From contig NZ_LS483370.1 of the NCBI RefSeq assembly GCF_900475285.1, positions 1,626,001-1,690,000 on the forward strand: a stretch of DNA of 64,000 nucleotides, written 5' to 3'. Of this stretch, positions 1-9,342 are shown piece after piece. Source of the DNA: Pseudomonas taetrolens (GTDB lineage Bacteria; Pseudomonadota; Gammaproteobacteria; Pseudomonadales; Pseudomonadaceae). The notes beneath the pieces are model-generated. The model saw nothing but the letters and a program-made list of their open reading frames with translations, had not been told where the DNA came from and did no database searches. The position numbers were made by a program, and so were the translations under genes. How positions within the stretch are numbered: position 1 is the first letter of the stretch; every line of letters starts with the position of its first letter.

Positions 1-1001
1 CCATCGTCAAGCTGGCAAGCAACGAAAACCCGTTGGGTGCAAGCCCTCGCGTGCTGGCGGCCATTGGTGAAGCGCTGGCTGAGCTGACGCGTTATCCGGA
101 CGGCAATGGTTTCGCGCTCAAGCAGCTGTTGGCCGGGCGCTGCGGTGTGCAGCTCGATCAGGTGACGCTGGGCAACGGCTCCAACGATATTCTGGAGCTG
201 GTCGCACGGGCTTATCTGGCGCCGGGTCTGAATGCCGTGTTCAGTGAGCATGCATTTGCCGTGTATCCGATCGTCACTCAGGCGGTGGGCGCGCAGGCGC
301 GTGTCGTGCCGGCCAAGGAATGGGGGCATGACCTGCCAGCCATGCTTGAGGCCATCGACAGCAATACCCGCGTGGTCTTCCTGGCGAACCCGAACAACCC
401 CACCGGTACCTGGTTTGGTGCGGATGCGTTGAACGAGTTTTTGCAGGATGTACCCGAGCGCGTTCTGGTCGTGCTGGACGAGGCTTACATCGAATATGCA
501 GAAGGTGGTGATCTGCCGGATGGCCTGGAATTCCTTTCGGCTTATCCAAACCTGCTGGTGTCGCGTACGTTTTCCAAGGCTTATGGTCTGGCTGCCCTGC
601 GAGTGGGCTACAGCCTGTCAACGGCGGTGGTTGCAGATGTGCTGAACCGGGTTCGTCAGCCATTCAATGTCAACAGCCTGGCGCTGGCTGCGGCCTGTGC
701 CGCGCTGCAGGATGTTGACTACCTTGCTGAAAGTCGCCGTCTTAACGAAGCGGGCATGCTGCAGTTGCAGGACGGCTTTCGTGAGCTGGGGCTGGGCTGG
801 ATTCCTTCGCGGGGCAATTTCATTGCGGTGGACCTTGGGCGAGAGGCAATGCCGGTTTATCAAGGCTTGCTGCGCGAAGGCGTGATTGTGCGTCCGGTGG
901 CCAACTACGGCATGCCGAACCACTTGCGTATCACCATTGGCCTGCCGGCAGAAAACGCGCGTCTGCTTGAAGCGCTAGGCAGGGTTCTTGCTCGTGGTTG
1001 A
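1..1001 (+). CDS. hisC: Histidinol-phosphate aminotransferase, 5'-truncated by the window edge
   Basis: This is a PLP-dependent class I/II aminotransferase that converts imidazole-acetol phosphate and glutamate to L-histidinol phosphate in histidine synthesis. The reading frame is already open at base 3 with the conserved N-terminal signature SNENPLG, so the true start lies upstream; about 332 residues are visible and roughly the first 30-40 appear to be missing. The PLP-binding Schiff-base lysine is in the motif SRTFSKAYG (Lys codon 576-578), and the substrate-site motif NPNNPTGT is at about 391-414. Its stop (999-1001) lies just before the next gene, so the two are probably co-transcribed. 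This position before tyrA-aroA is that of hisC2 in Pseudomonas, a paralogue thought to serve aromatic amino acid transamination as well. Confidence 0.95.
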   Translation, partial: IVKLASNENPLGASPRVLAAIGEALAELTRYPDGNGFALKQLLAGRCGVQLDQVTLGNGSNDILELVARAYLAPGLNAVFSEHAFAVYPIVTQAVGAQARVVPAKEWGHDLPAMLEAIDSNTRVVFLANPNNPTGTWFGADALNEFLQDVPERVLVVLDEAYIEYAEGGDLPDGLEFLSAYPNLLVSRTFSKAYGLAALRVGYSLSTAVVADVLNRVRQPFNVNSLALAAACAALQDVDYLAESRRLNEAGMLQLQDGFRELGLGWIPSRGNFIAVDLGREAMPVYQGLLREGVIVRPVANYGMPNHLRITIGLPAENARLLEALGRVLARG

Positions 1002-1005
1002 TGTC

Positions 1006-3228
1006 ATGTCGGTAAAGCCTGTCGTAGGTCGGCTGGTCGTTGTCGGGTTGGGCCTGATTGGTGGATCCTTCGCTAAAGGCATGCGCGAAAGCGGTTTGTG
1101 CACGGAGGTGGTGGGGGTCGATCTTGACCCGGAATCCCGTGCGCTTGCCGTGGAGCTGGGTGTTGTCGATCGCTGTGAGGCGGATTTGGCAACAGCGTGC
1201 CGTGATGCAGATGTCATTCAACTGGCCGTGCCGATCCTGGCCATGGAAAAAATGCTCGGGTTGCTGGCGGGCATTGATCTTGGCAAGGCCGTGTTGACCG
1301 ATGTGGGCAGTGCCAAAGGCAATGTCGTGCGGGCTGCGGCGCAGGCATTCGGTGCGATGCCTGCATGCTTTGTTCCCGGGCATCCGATTGCCGGTTCCGA
1401 GCAAAGCGGCGTCGAGGCTTCCAATGCCAGCCTGTTCCAGCGGCACAAGGTGATTTTGACGCCTGTGGCTGAAACTGACGCGCAGGCGCTGGCGCTGGTC
1501 GACATGATGTGGCGAGCGCTGGGGGCGGACGTCGAGCACATGCAGGTCGAGCGTCACGATGAGGTGTTGGCTGCAACCAGTCATTTGCCTCATTTGTTGG
1601 CTTTCGGGCTGGTGGACTCTCTGGCCAAGCGTAATGAAAATCTGGATATCTTTCGTTATGCGGCGGGTGGTTTTCGCGATTTTACAAGAATCGCCGGAAG
1701 CGACCCGGTAATGTGGCATGACATTTTTCTCGCCAATCGCGAAGCAGTGTTACGCACATTAGATACGTTTCGCAGCGATCTCGACGCCTTGCGCGACGCG
1801 GTCGATGCTGGGGACGGGCATCAATTGCTGGGCGTTTTTACCCGCGCCCGGGTTGCTCGCGAACATTTCAGTAAAATCCTGGCCCGCCGGGCTTATGTGG
1901 ACCCTATGAATTCAAATGATCTGATTTTCCTGGCTGAACCTGGTGGCAACGTAACCGGGCAGATCCGTGTGCCGGGCGACAAGTCCATTTCGCACCGTTC
2001 GATCATGCTCGGCTCGCTGGCTGAAGGCACTACCGAAGTAGAAGGCTTCCTTGAGGGCGAAGATGCCCTGGCAACACTGCAGGCGTTTCGTGACATGGGC
2101 GTGGTGATTGAAGGCCCTCACCATGGTCGCGTGACTATTCACGGTGTTGGCCTGCATGGCTTGAAAGCGCCGCCAGGGCCCATCTATCTGGGTAACTCGG
2201 GGACTTCAATGCGCCTGCTGTCCGGCCTTTTGGCCGCGCAGAGCTTTGATACCACCCTGACGGGCGATGCCTCGCTGACCAAGCGTCCGATGAATCGCGT
2301 GGCTAATCCGCTGCGTGAAATGGGCGCGGTCATTGATACCGCTGCCGAAGGTCGTCCGCCAATGACCATTCGTGGCGGTCACGCGCTTAAAGGCATGGAC
2401 TACACCCTGCCGATGGCCAGTGCCCAGGTGAAGTCTTGCCTGCTGCTGGCCGGGTTGTACGCTGAGGGCAAAACCTCGGTGACGGAACCTGCGCCGACCC
2501 GTGATCATACCGAGCGCATGCTGCGCGGTTTTGGTTATCCGGTCAGTGTCGAGGGGGCTACCGCTTCCGTTGAGTCGGGGCACAAGCTCACGGCGACCCA
2601 CATTGAAGTGCCGGGTGACATCTCGTCCTCGGCATTCTTCCTGGTGGCGGCTTCGATCGCTGAAGGCTCTGACCTGTTGCTTGAGCACGTAGGCATCAAC
2701 CCGACGCGTACCGGGGTTATCGACATATTGCGTTTGATGGGGGCGGATATCACCCTTCAAAACCAGCGCGAAGTGGGCGGTGAGCCGGTTGCTGATTTGC
2801 GTGTGCGATCGGCCCGCCTCAAAGGCATCGACATTCCTGAGGAGCTGGTGCCCCTGGCAATCGATGAGTTCCCGGTATTGTTTGTTGCGGCTGCTGTTGC
2901 CGAGGGTCGTACGATCCTGCGCGGGGCAGAGGAGTTGCGTGTCAAGGAGTCAGACCGGATCCAGGTCATGGCTGATGGTCTGCTGACGCTGGGTGTCAAA
3001 TGCGAGCCTACGCCGGACGGCATCATTATCGACGGCGGTCCGATCGGTGGTGGTGAAGTTCATGGTCATGGTGATCATCGTATTGCGATGGCGTTCAGCG
3101 TGGCGGCATTGCGGGCAACCGCTCCGATCCGTATCCACGATTGTGCCAACGTAGCCACTTCATTTCCGAACTTCCTTGCACTCTGCAAGCAAGTGGGCAT
3201 GCGCGTTGCGCAAGAGGCGAACTCGTGA
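1006..3228 (+). CDS. tyrA-aroA: Bifunctional prephenate dehydrogenase / EPSP synthase (TyrA-AroA fusion)
   Basis: A two-enzyme fusion. The N-terminal ~300 residues are a TyrA-type dehydrogenase with an NAD(P)-binding [12 protein letters not shown] loop at its start, and a conserved HPIAGSE and ATSHLPH motif. The C-terminal ~440 residues, beginning near the internal Met codon at 1906, are 3-phosphoshikimate 1-carboxyvinyltransferase with [28 protein letters not shown] and KESDRI motifs that form the shikimate-3-phosphate and PEP sites. The start is uncertain: ATG at 1006, GTG at 994 and TTG at 988 are in frame, and the best purine-rich stretch (977-984) would suit 994. The end overlaps the cmk start by one base (GTGATG), indicating translational coupling. 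The fusion is normal for Pseudomonas. Confidence 0.95.
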   Translation: MSVKPVVGRLVVVGLGLIGGSFAKGMRESGLCTEVVGVDLDPESRALAVELGVVDRCEADLATACRDADVIQLAVPILAMEKMLGLLAGIDLGKAVLTDVGSAKGNVVRAAAQAFGAMPACFVPGHPIAGSEQSGVEASNASLFQRHKVILTPVAETDAQALALVDMMWRALGADVEHMQVERHDEVLAATSHLPHLLAFGLVDSLAKRNENLDIFRYAAGGFRDFTRIAGSDPVMWHDIFLANREAVLRTLDTFRSDLDALRDAVDAGDGHQLLGVFTRARVAREHFSKILARRAYVDPMNSNDLIFLAEPGGNVTGQIRVPGDKSISHRSIMLGSLAEGTTEVEGFLEGEDALATLQAFRDMGVVIEGPHHGRVTIHGVGLHGLKAPPGPIYLGNSGTSMRLLSGLLAAQSFDTTLTGDASLTKRPMNRVANPLREMGAVIDTAAEGRPPMTIRGGHALKGMDYTLPMASAQVKSCLLLAGLYAEGKTSVTEPAPTRDHTERMLRGFGYPVSVEGATASVESGHKLTATHIEVPGDISSSAFFLVAASIAEGSDLLLEHVGINPTRTGVIDILRLMGADITLQNQREVGGEPVADLRVRSARLKGIDIPEELVPLAIDEFPVLFVAAAVAEGRTILRGAEELRVKESDRIQVMADGLLTLGVKCEPTPDGIIIDGGPIGGGEVHGHGDHRIAMAFSVAALRATAPIRIHDCANVATSFPNFLALCKQVGMRVAQEANS

Positions 3229-3914
3229 TGGCTCTGGCTCCTGTAATTACCATTGATGGCCCAAGCGGTTCGGGCAAAGGCACTGTGGCCGGGATCCTGG
3301 CCAAGCGTTTGGGATGGAATCTGCTGGATTCCGGTGCCTTGTATCGTTTGCTGGCTTTCGCGGCGGGTAACCATGGCGTTGCCCTGGATAATGAAGCCTT
3401 GCTGGAGAAACTGGCTGCACATCTTGATGTGCAGTTCGTCGGGGCGACGGAAGGTACATCTGCGCGCATTATTCTCGAAGGTGACGATGTAACCCACGCC
3501 ATCCGCAGTGAGACTGTCGCTGCCGGTGCCTCGAAAGTCGCGGCCCTGCCTGCTGTGCGCGAGGCCTTGCTGTTGCGCCAGCGTGCTTTTCAGGAGGCGC
3601 CGGGTCTTGTCGCCGATGGTCGCGACATGGGCACCGTGGTGTTTCCTGATGCGCCGCTAAAGGTGTTTTTGACGGCTAGCGCCGAGGAACGGGCGCGTCG
3701 TCGTTACTTGCAGTTGAAGGCCAAGGGCGATGATGTTAGTCTCTCTGGTCTGCTAGATGAGATTCGTGCCCGCGATGAGCGTGACACGCAGCGAGCAATA
3801 GCCCCGCTCAAACCGGCGGCTGATGCGATACAGCTGGACTCTACGGAGTTATCCATCGAGCAGGTGCTTGAACGCATCATGAGTGAAATCGCACTTCGCG
3901 ATATCACTGGATGA
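3228..3914 (+). CDS. cmk: Cytidylate kinase
   Basis: A 228-residue cytoplasmic enzyme that phosphorylates CMP and dCMP with ATP. The P-loop GPSGSGKGT sits at residues 11-19, and the CMP-binding motif [13 protein letters not shown] lies in the middle, as is typical. The ATG at 3228 overlaps the stop of tyrA-aroA by one base. A longer in-frame extension reaching back to 3141 would overlap aroA heavily and lacks family similarity, so I reject it. Length is normal for the family (about 225-230). The order aroA, cmk, rpsA is widespread in gammaproteobacteria. Confidence 0.96.
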   Translation: MALAPVITIDGPSGSGKGTVAGILAKRLGWNLLDSGALYRLLAFAAGNHGVALDNEALLEKLAAHLDVQFVGATEGTSARIILEGDDVTHAIRSETVAAGASKVAALPAVREALLLRQRAFQEAPGLVADGRDMGTVVFPDAPLKVFLTASAEERARRRYLQLKAKGDDVSLSGLLDEIRARDERDTQRAIAPLKPAADAIQLDSTELSIEQVLERIMSEIALRDITG

Positions 3915-3924
3915 CCAAGAAAGC

Positions 3925-4037
3925 GTGCAGGAGACCAGAAATAGTCCTGCATGCCTTCTTTTATATGAACGTAACCCACATTGTCTGGAATGTGGCTGAT
4001 GGGCGTATTCCTTCGCCCTTGAACAACAGGAATTAAA
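3925..4037 (+). promoter_or_regulatory. Structured rpsA leader (probable S1 autoregulatory translation-initiation region)
   Basis: The gap before rpsA can form three successive hairpins: GCAGGA/TCCTGC (3927-3932 with 3945-3950), CCACAT/ATGTGG (3976-3981 with 3990-3995) and GGGCG/CGCCC (4001-4005 with 4014-4018). These are followed by an A-rich stretch with a short Shine-Dalgarno AGGA (4028-4031), six bases before the ATG. In gammaproteobacteria the rpsA leader is known to hold several hairpins and a degenerate ribosome site through which S1 represses its own translation. The pairing is read from the sequence; the regulation is inferred by analogy. Confidence 0.55.
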
Positions 4038-5732
4038 ATGAGCGAAAGCTTTGCAGAACTCTTTGAAGAAAGCCTAAAAACCCTGAATCTTCAGGCTGGC
4101 TCGATCATCACCGCTATCATCGTTGATATCGATTACCAAGCTGGTTGGGTAACCGTTCACGCTGGTTTGAAGTCTGAAGGCCTCATCCCGCTGGAGCAGT
4201 TCCACAACGACGCTGGCGAACTGAACATCAACATCGGTGATGAAGTTCACGTTGCGCTGGACGCGGTCGAAGACGGCTTTGGCGAAACCAAGCTGTCCCG
4301 TGAAAAAGCCAAGCGCGCTGAATGCTGGATCGTTCTGGAAGCAGCCTTCGCAGCAGAAGAAGTGGTCAAGGGCGTTATCAACGGTAAGGTTAAAGGCGGC
4401 TTCACTGTCGACGTTAACGGCATCCGTGCGTTCCTGCCAGGTTCTCTGGTTGACGTTCGTCCAGTGCGCGATACTACGCACCTGGAAGGCAAAGAGCTGG
4501 AATTCAAGGTCATCAAGCTTGACCAGAAGCGCAACAACGTTGTTGTTTCGCGTCGTAGCGTTCTTGAAGCAGAGAACTCCGCTGAGCGTGAAGCTCTGCT
4601 GGAATCCCTGCAAGAAGGCCAGCAAGTCAAAGGTATCGTCAAAAACCTCACCGATTACGGCGCATTCGTCGATCTGGGTGGCGTCGATGGCCTGCTGCAC
4701 ATTACCGACATGGCTTGGAAGCGTATCAAGCATCCTTCCGAAATCGTCAACGTTGGCGACGAGATCGATGTCAAGGTTCTGAAGTACGATCGCGAGCGCA
4801 ATCGTGTTTCCCTGGGCCTGAAGCAGCTGGGCGAAGATCCATGGGTTGCTATCAAAGCCCGTTACCCAGAAAGCACTCGCGTTACCGCGCGTGTAACCAA
4901 CCTGACCGACTACGGCTGCTTCGCTGAGCTGGAAGAAGGCGTTGAAGGTCTGGTACACGTTTCTGAAATGGACTGGACCAACAAAAACATCCACCCTTCG
5001 AAAGTCGTACAAGTCGGCGACGAAGTGGAAGTTATGGTTCTGGACATCGACGAAGAGCGTCGTCGTATCTCCCTGGGCATCAAGCAGTGCAAATCTAACC
5101 CATGGGAAGATTTCTCTGGCCAGTTCAACAAGGGCGATAAAATCTCCGGCACCATCAAGTCGATCACCGATTTCGGTATCTTCATTGGTCTGGACGGCGG
5201 CATCGACGGCCTGGTTCACCTGTCCGACATCTCCTGGAACGAAGTGGGCGAAGAAGCCGTACGTCGTTTCAAGAAAGGCGACGAGCTTGACACCGTTATC
5301 CTGTCTGTTGATCCAGAGCGCGAGCGCATCTCCCTGGGTATCAAGCAGCTGGAAAGCGATCCGTTCTCCGAGTACGTACAAGAGAACGACAAAGGCGCAA
5401 TCGTTAAGGGCATCGTGAAAGAAGTTGACGCTAAAGGCGCCATCATCACTCTGGCCAACGATATCGAAGCGACTCTGAAAGCCTCCGAAATCAGCCGTGA
5501 CCGCGTTGAAGACGCGCGCAACGTTCTGAAAGAAGGCGAAGAAGTAGAAGCCAAGATCATCAGCGTTGATCGCAAGAGCCGCGTAATCCAACTCTCCATC
5601 AAGTCGAAAGATGATGCTGAAGAGAAAGAAGCAATTCAGAGCCTGCGCGACAAGCCAGCTACCTCTGACATTGCTGCTGGTCCGACCACTCTGGGCGACC
5701 TGCTGCGTGCACAAATGGAAAAGCAGAACTAA
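4038..5732 (+). CDS. rpsA: 30S ribosomal protein S1
   Basis: S1 binds the 30S platform and unfolds mRNA leaders so that they can be initiated. The 564 residues hold six S1 (OB-fold) domains at about 20-86, 104-170, 190-260, 275-347, 362-434 and 449-520. The recurring signature is visible several times, for example [33 protein letters not shown] and [17 protein letters not shown]. The first two domains, which dock on the ribosome, are the divergent ones as usual. Codon use is strongly biased to favoured codons, as expected for a highly expressed gene. A clear intrinsic terminator follows at 5749-5778, so ihfB is likely transcribed separately or by read-through. Confidence 0.98.
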   Translation: MSESFAELFEESLKTLNLQAGSIITAIIVDIDYQAGWVTVHAGLKSEGLIPLEQFHNDAGELNINIGDEVHVALDAVEDGFGETKLSREKAKRAECWIVLEAAFAAEEVVKGVINGKVKGGFTVDVNGIRAFLPGSLVDVRPVRDTTHLEGKELEFKVIKLDQKRNNVVVSRRSVLEAENSAEREALLESLQEGQQVKGIVKNLTDYGAFVDLGGVDGLLHITDMAWKRIKHPSEIVNVGDEIDVKVLKYDRERNRVSLGLKQLGEDPWVAIKARYPESTRVTARVTNLTDYGCFAELEEGVEGLVHVSEMDWTNKNIHPSKVVQVGDEVEVMVLDIDEERRRISLGIKQCKSNPWEDFSGQFNKGDKISGTIKSITDFGIFIGLDGGIDGLVHLSDISWNEVGEEAVRRFKKGDELDTVILSVDPERERISLGIKQLESDPFSEYVQENDKGAIVKGIVKEVDAKGAIITLANDIEATLKASEISRDRVEDARNVLKEGEEVEAKIISVDRKSRVIQLSIKSKDDAEEKEAIQSLRDKPATSDIAAGPTTLGDLLRAQMEKQN

Positions 5733-5748
5733 GTTCTGACTGACCATT

Positions 5749-5778
5749 AAAAAAGGGCGACTTAGGTCGCCCTTTTTT
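5749..5778 (+). terminator. Intrinsic terminator after rpsA
   Basis: A perfect 7-bp stem GGGCGAC/GTCGCCC (5755-5761 with 5766-5772) with a TTAG loop is flanked by six A before and six T after. It can therefore end transcription in either direction, although only the rpsA side carries a gene nearby. Confidence 0.95.
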
Positions 5779-6098
5779 GTGCCTGAAATTTGAGTCAGGT
5801 GCTGGGAGTGGGGCTTATAGTTGTTAAAGGTGTCTGTGCGGGGTCCTGGCGCAACAGGTGCTTCAGAGCCGTGGGCGGGTATTGGCGGTGTATGAGGGTT
5901 CAAGGCTCTGCAGGAGGCGCAGGCCGGTCGGAGCGGGCTGATATCCATTTGCCATAGTTGTTTCATGTCCCTTGTTGGTTGCCAGCTCTTGCCGTGATGT
6001 GTGAAAAGATAAGTCAAATCCTGGGCTGTTCAAAGTCATTCGATCATGCTAAAACCTTTGAAGCGCTGATCTAGCTGCTTGAAAAAGAAGGGAAAAAT
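5779..6098. other. Non-coding interval between rpsA terminator and ihfB
   Basis: About 320 bases with no supported gene. It must hold the ihfB promoter, but I see no strong sigma-70 hexamer pair. A Shine-Dalgarno-like AAGAAGGG stands about 8 bases before the ihfB ATG. Confidence 0.5.
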
Positions 6099-6395
6099 AT
6101 GACGAAGTCGGAGTTGATCGAACGAATTGTCACCCATCAAGGGCTACTCTCATCCAAGGATGTTGAGCTGGCTATCAAGACCATGCTTGAGCAAATGTCA
6201 CAGTGCCTGGCGACCGGAGATCGAATTGAGATCCGTGGCTTTGGCAGTTTCTCGCTGCACTACCGAGCACCCCGGGTAGGTCGGAATCCGAAAACCGGCC
6301 AGTCTGTCAGTCTCGATGGTAAATTTGTTCCTCATTTCAAACCGGGCAAAGAGCTCCGCGATCGAGTGAATGAAGATGAGGAAGAAGACGTTTAA
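6099..6395 (+). CDS. ihfB: Integration host factor subunit beta
   Basis: IHF-beta pairs with IHF-alpha to bind and sharply bend DNA at promoters, origins and recombination sites. The 98-residue product begins [10 protein letters not shown], characteristic of IHF-beta, and carries the HU/IHF family arm motif with [21 protein letters not shown], whose proline at the tip intercalates at the DNA kink. The acidic tail (EDEEEDV) is common in Pseudomonas. Its place between rpsA and the wzz/O-antigen genes matches himD in P. aeruginosa. Confidence 0.97.
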   Translation: MTKSELIERIVTHQGLLSSKDVELAIKTMLEQMSQCLATGDRIEIRGFGSFSLHYRAPRVGRNPKTGQSVSLDGKFVPHFKPGKELRDRVNEDEEEDV

Positions 6396-6419
6396 CCCTT
6401 AAGGAACAAGGAGTTGTTG

Positions 6420-6656
6420 ATGCGTAATTTTAAGCGAGCAATGCTGGTGGTGCTTGCCCTCATTGTGCTTTTCGGGGTGGTGGTTTTTATCCTCGAGAAC
6501 CAGCAGCCGACCTCCTTGATGTTCATGGGGTGGCGCTCAGCAGAATTGCCTGCATCGCTGTTCTTTATTGCTGCGCTCCTGATTGGCATGGTGATCGGGC
6601 CTGTCATGGGGTTCGTAGCCTACAGGCGAAAAGCGGCCAGATTAAAGCATAACTAG
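6420..6656 (+). CDS. LapA-domain (DUF1049) inner-membrane protein
   Basis: A 78-residue membrane protein with two hydrophobic helices at about residues 8-24 and 42-63, a basic N-terminus and a basic C-terminal tail (YRRKAARLKHN). The layout and the motif LENQQPTSLMFMGW are those of the lipopolysaccharide assembly protein A domain family; in E. coli, LapA works with LapB to control LPS synthesis through LpxC turnover. The ATG at 6420 is chosen because a good Shine-Dalgarno (AAGGAACAAGGAG, 6401-6413) precedes it; two in-frame TTG codons just upstream are less likely. It lies 24 bases after ihfB and is probably in the same transcript. No lapB follows here. Confidence 0.8.
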   Translation: MRNFKRAMLVVLALIVLFGVVVFILENQQPTSLMFMGWRSAELPASLFFIAALLIGMVIGPVMGFVAYRRKAARLKHN

Positions 6657-7004
6657 CTTCAACCGTAAGGCGCTCTCCCGGGCTTATGCCGACTGGCTAA
6701 TAGGTGAAGGTGAATGACGCTGGCGATGAATGACGTGGCTTGAAATGCTCAGGCCGCGGGATGCGTGCTCGCTACATGACGGCAGGTTTTCCGCCGAAGC
6801 ATTCAAGATGCGGTAAGTATTCCTACGCAAAGTGCGGCTTTGTATTGTTGGTCAGTACTGGCAGAATTCAGGCCGAACCCGATTATCAGCTGTTCATATA
6901 CTTCTTGGGTGTGCATGGATGCATATGTCTATTGGTAAGTGGTTGCCAGTGTATGAAAATCCCTGCATTACAAGTCCGCAGCATATTCCCGTTAGCAGGT
7001 CTAG
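6657..7004. other. Non-coding interval at the entry to the O-antigen cluster
   Basis: About 350 bases without a supportable gene; the open frame across 6740-7045 has no family features and no ribosome site. AT content rises towards the right end. I would expect the wzz promoter here but see no convincing -35/-10 pair. A weak GCAGGT precedes the wzz ATG. Confidence 0.5.
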
Positions 7005-8330
7005 ATGAGCAGTTTTTCTCGTATCTCCCACGGCGCAGCCTCTGACGGCGTAGATTTTGTTGCTCTGGTCCGGGCTGTCTGGCTGCAAAAAAATATCATC
7101 ATTGCGGCGTCGGTGCTGTGTGGCCTTGCTGCCTGGGGTTATGCATCGTTAGTGACGCCTGAGTATCAGGTGAGCAGCGTTATCCGTCCGGCTGCGATCA
7201 ACGAACTGGATGCGCTCAACCGTTCCGGCGTCTATACCCTGCCGCCGAGTGAAGCCTTGTTGAAGGTAGGCGCTTCCCTTGAGTCCTACGATACGCGGCT
7301 GGGCTTTTTCAGGGCTAACCAGGCGCTGTTCAGTCAGTTCGAGCGCCCGGGCCGAACGCTGGAGCAAAGCTTTGAGCACTTCAATCGCTCTTCATTGAAA
7401 CTTATTCTTCCTGACCCCAATAAAGCTGACTCTCTCGGTGCTTTTATCGGCCTGGAGTTAAGTTATCCCGAGGGTGTTGACGGCGTTCAGATTCTCAACG
7501 GCTTTGTAGACTACGCTGTGGATGCCGAGCAAAAGCAGATTGCCGCTGACCTCAAGGTCATTGTCAATAATCGCTTGACTGAGCTGAGAGGCAAGATTGA
7601 CGCAGCGCGTTCAAATTACGAGTCAGAAAAAAGCGCGCAAATTGCGACCTTGCTCGAATCGGACAATATAAAGCGTGCGCAACTGCAGGACGAGCTCAAG
7701 GCGTTGCGTCAACAGCTCAAGGTCGGCCGATTCGATCGCATAGCCGAGTTGAATGAGGCGATAGGTATTGCCAAATCCCTGGGTATTCAAAAACCGACGA
7801 CACCTTTGGCTCTGGGTGGGTCGACTGACGCCAGCAATACCAATGTCATGCGTACGGAAATCAACAATCAGCAGACTCCCTTGTATTTCATGGGAGTTGA
7901 TGCGCTGGAAGCAGAGCGCACGGCATTGCAGAACCGTAAAACCGATGATTTCACTGAAGCCCGTATCGCTAAAATTGCCCACGAACTGCAGTTGTTGCAA
8001 AGCAACCGAGAAGTTGAAGTGCTCAAGCAGCGCCAGAATGAAGATCTGTTTCTAAGTGGCGTGCAACCCCTGCGTGCCGAGGTTGTGCGTTTGGGCAATG
8101 TGGGTAGTCTCGATACCAGCAACATTAAATTGGTGGCAGTCGATCGCAGGGCGCTGGAACCCATGGAGCCGATTAAGCCCAAGAAGGTCTTGGTCGTCGT
8201 GCTGGGGTTGCTCCTGGGAGGGTTTTTAGGTGTGTTGATTGCTTTGGTCAGGCACTTTGTGGCCAGCCGTGCTGCCCGTCTTCAGTCCGCTGGCCCGGCT
8301 GCACCGTCGAAGGATTCAGGCGACAACTAG
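7005..8330 (+). CDS. wzz: Wzz-type O-antigen chain-length determinant
   Basis: An inner-membrane polysaccharide co-polymerase that sets the modal length of Wzy-polymerised O antigen. The 441 residues show the family's two-helix layout: a transmembrane helix at about 29-49 and another at about 395-417. The proline-rich EPMEPIKPKK lies directly before the second helix, as in Wzz proteins. The large periplasmic part between them includes predicted coiled-coil stretches, for example around residues 175-245, rich in K, E, Q and L. It is longer than E. coli WzzB (~326) and similar to the larger Pseudomonas and FepE-type proteins. It is the first gene of the cluster, as in P. aeruginosa, and is separated from rfaH by about 340 bases. 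Confidence 0.9.
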   Translation: MSSFSRISHGAASDGVDFVALVRAVWLQKNIIIAASVLCGLAAWGYASLVTPEYQVSSVIRPAAINELDALNRSGVYTLPPSEALLKVGASLESYDTRLGFFRANQALFSQFERPGRTLEQSFEHFNRSSLKLILPDPNKADSLGAFIGLELSYPEGVDGVQILNGFVDYAVDAEQKQIAADLKVIVNNRLTELRGKIDAARSNYESEKSAQIATLLESDNIKRAQLQDELKALRQQLKVGRFDRIAELNEAIGIAKSLGIQKPTTPLALGGSTDASNTNVMRTEINNQQTPLYFMGVDALEAERTALQNRKTDDFTEARIAKIAHELQLLQSNREVEVLKQRQNEDLFLSGVQPLRAEVVRLGNVGSLDTSNIKLVAVDRRALEPMEPIKPKKVLVVVLGLLLGGFLGVLIALVRHFVASRAARLQSAGPAAPSKDSGDN

Positions 8331-8651
8331 AGAACCCGACCCGCTATACGCGACCACGTAAAAGTGCGGGCAGGGAGGAGGTTTTGTTGAATTGGAAGGC
8401 GAGGGCTGTATCATTCGAGCAGGCATTACCCATTGAGTGGATATTCCGCTCATGCAGATCAACAGGATGTGATTGGTTTTGTTTCAGGTATAGCGAAATA
8501 CAGATCAAATGAGCCTTTGCAGATGAACTGTGAGGGCGATGTCGAGCTCAAAATGACTTTGTCGATGCATTGTCTCTTTCGATTCAGTGTGGCAGCCCTT
8601 TAAAGAACGCTCCCGCTGCCTGGCATGATGATAAAACACGGAAGAACCATT
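8331..8651. other. Non-coding interval between wzz and the rfaH leader
   Basis: About 320 bases with no supported gene. It should contain the promoter of the rfaH gene and perhaps an end for the wzz transcript, but I find neither a clear intrinsic terminator nor a strong sigma-70 promoter. Confidence 0.45.
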
Positions 8652-8672
8652 ATGAACTGCCTATATACATGA
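8652..8672 (+). CDS. Six-codon upstream ORF (MNCLYT) overlapping the rfaH start
   Basis: An ATG with a good Shine-Dalgarno (GGAAGAA, 8640-8646, about 7 bases upstream) opens a reading frame of only six codons that stops at TGA 8670-8672. The stop overlaps the rfaH ATG (8669-8671) in the arrangement ATGA. The rfaH ATG itself lacks a clear Shine-Dalgarno, so ribosomes terminating on this mini-ORF could restart on rfaH. The sequence arrangement is direct; the role in coupling is inference. Confidence 0.4.
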   Translation: MNCLYT

Positions 8673-9190
8673 CAAGCTCCCTGCTCGCCCAGGAGCCTGC
8701 CGCATCCGGATCTCGCGACTGGTATCTGGTGCAATGCAAGCCCAAACAGGATGAACGTGCCGAGGAGAACCTCGTGCGACAAGGGTATACCTGTTCACGT
8801 CCTGTCTGCCGGCGTGAGAAAACTCTGCGCGGGCAGGTGCAATGTGCCCAGGAGTCCCTGTTCCCTGGATACTTGTTTATTCATATGCCACACGGTGCAA
8901 ATTGGGCCCCGTTGCGCTCAACTCGCGGCGTAGCCCGTGTAGTTGCTTTCGGTAGTCGTCCATTGGCTGTCGGTCACGAGTTGATTCTCCAGTTGCAGGG
9001 TCGTGCGCAATCACACGTCATTTCTACGTTCAGTCCGGGTGACAACGTCACGATTCTAGATCAAGGCTTTGCGGGCATTGAGTCGATATTCATGGCAATG
9101 GAGGGGGAAGAGCGGGTTATTCTGCTTATCAATCTAATGAGTCGTCAGCAGCAGATCAGCTTGCCTCTCGCGAGGATTGCCTGTCGTTAA
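8669..9190 (+). CDS. rfaH: RfaH-type transcription antiterminator (specialised NusG paralogue)
   Basis: A 173-residue NusG-family protein. The NGN domain spans about residues 16-110, with DWYLVQCKPKQDERAEENL at its start and LFPGYLFIHM in the middle, both typical of RfaH. A short linker leads to a C-terminal KOW-like domain (about 125-173, beginning near FSPGDNVTI). RfaH is recruited to RNA polymerase paused at an ops element, blocks Rho and intrinsic termination and couples translation to long surface-polysaccharide operons. The start is set at ATG 8669 because family similarity begins soon after it; an in-frame extension to 8570 has none. A canonical ops element lies 64 bases after the stop, in front of rmlA, so this copy probably serves this cluster. 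Confidence 0.85.
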   Translation: MTSSLLAQEPAASGSRDWYLVQCKPKQDERAEENLVRQGYTCSRPVCRREKTLRGQVQCAQESLFPGYLFIHMPHGANWAPLRSTRGVARVVAFGSRPLAVGHELILQLQGRAQSHVISTFSPGDNVTILDQGFAGIESIFMAMEGEERVILLINLMSRQQQISLPLARIACR

Positions 9191-9250
9191 CCGGTCACCT
9201 TGTCAGAGTATTCTGAATGGAGCCGTTCTCAGGAAATCAACGATAAATCC

Positions 9251-9281
9251 TGGGGCGGTAGCGTGTTTTTCAGATGCCCCA
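9251..9281 (+). promoter_or_regulatory. ops / JUMPstart element for RfaH recruitment
   Basis: GGCGGTAGCGTG at 9254-9265, followed by five T, is an exact match to the known ops pause element bound by RfaH. The bases before it (ATAAATCCTGGG) resemble the 3' half of the longer JUMPstart sequence. Around it, TGGGGC (9251-9256) can pair with GCCCCA (9276-9281), which would place most of the ops core in the loop. It lies 78 bases before rmlA. Confidence 0.88.
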
Positions 9282-9342
9282 TCCAACCTGTTATCTGTCG
9301 CAGTAGGGCTTGTACCCGCTCAATTGAGGTAAAACACTCACC

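Noticed and set aside
4074..6017. Very long minus-strand open frame opposite rpsA
   Set aside because: It is a shadow caused by the strong codon bias of rpsA; its product has no domain and crosses the terminator.
6740..7045. Open frame upstream of wzz
   Set aside because: No ribosome site, no recognisable domain, and it overlaps the wzz start.
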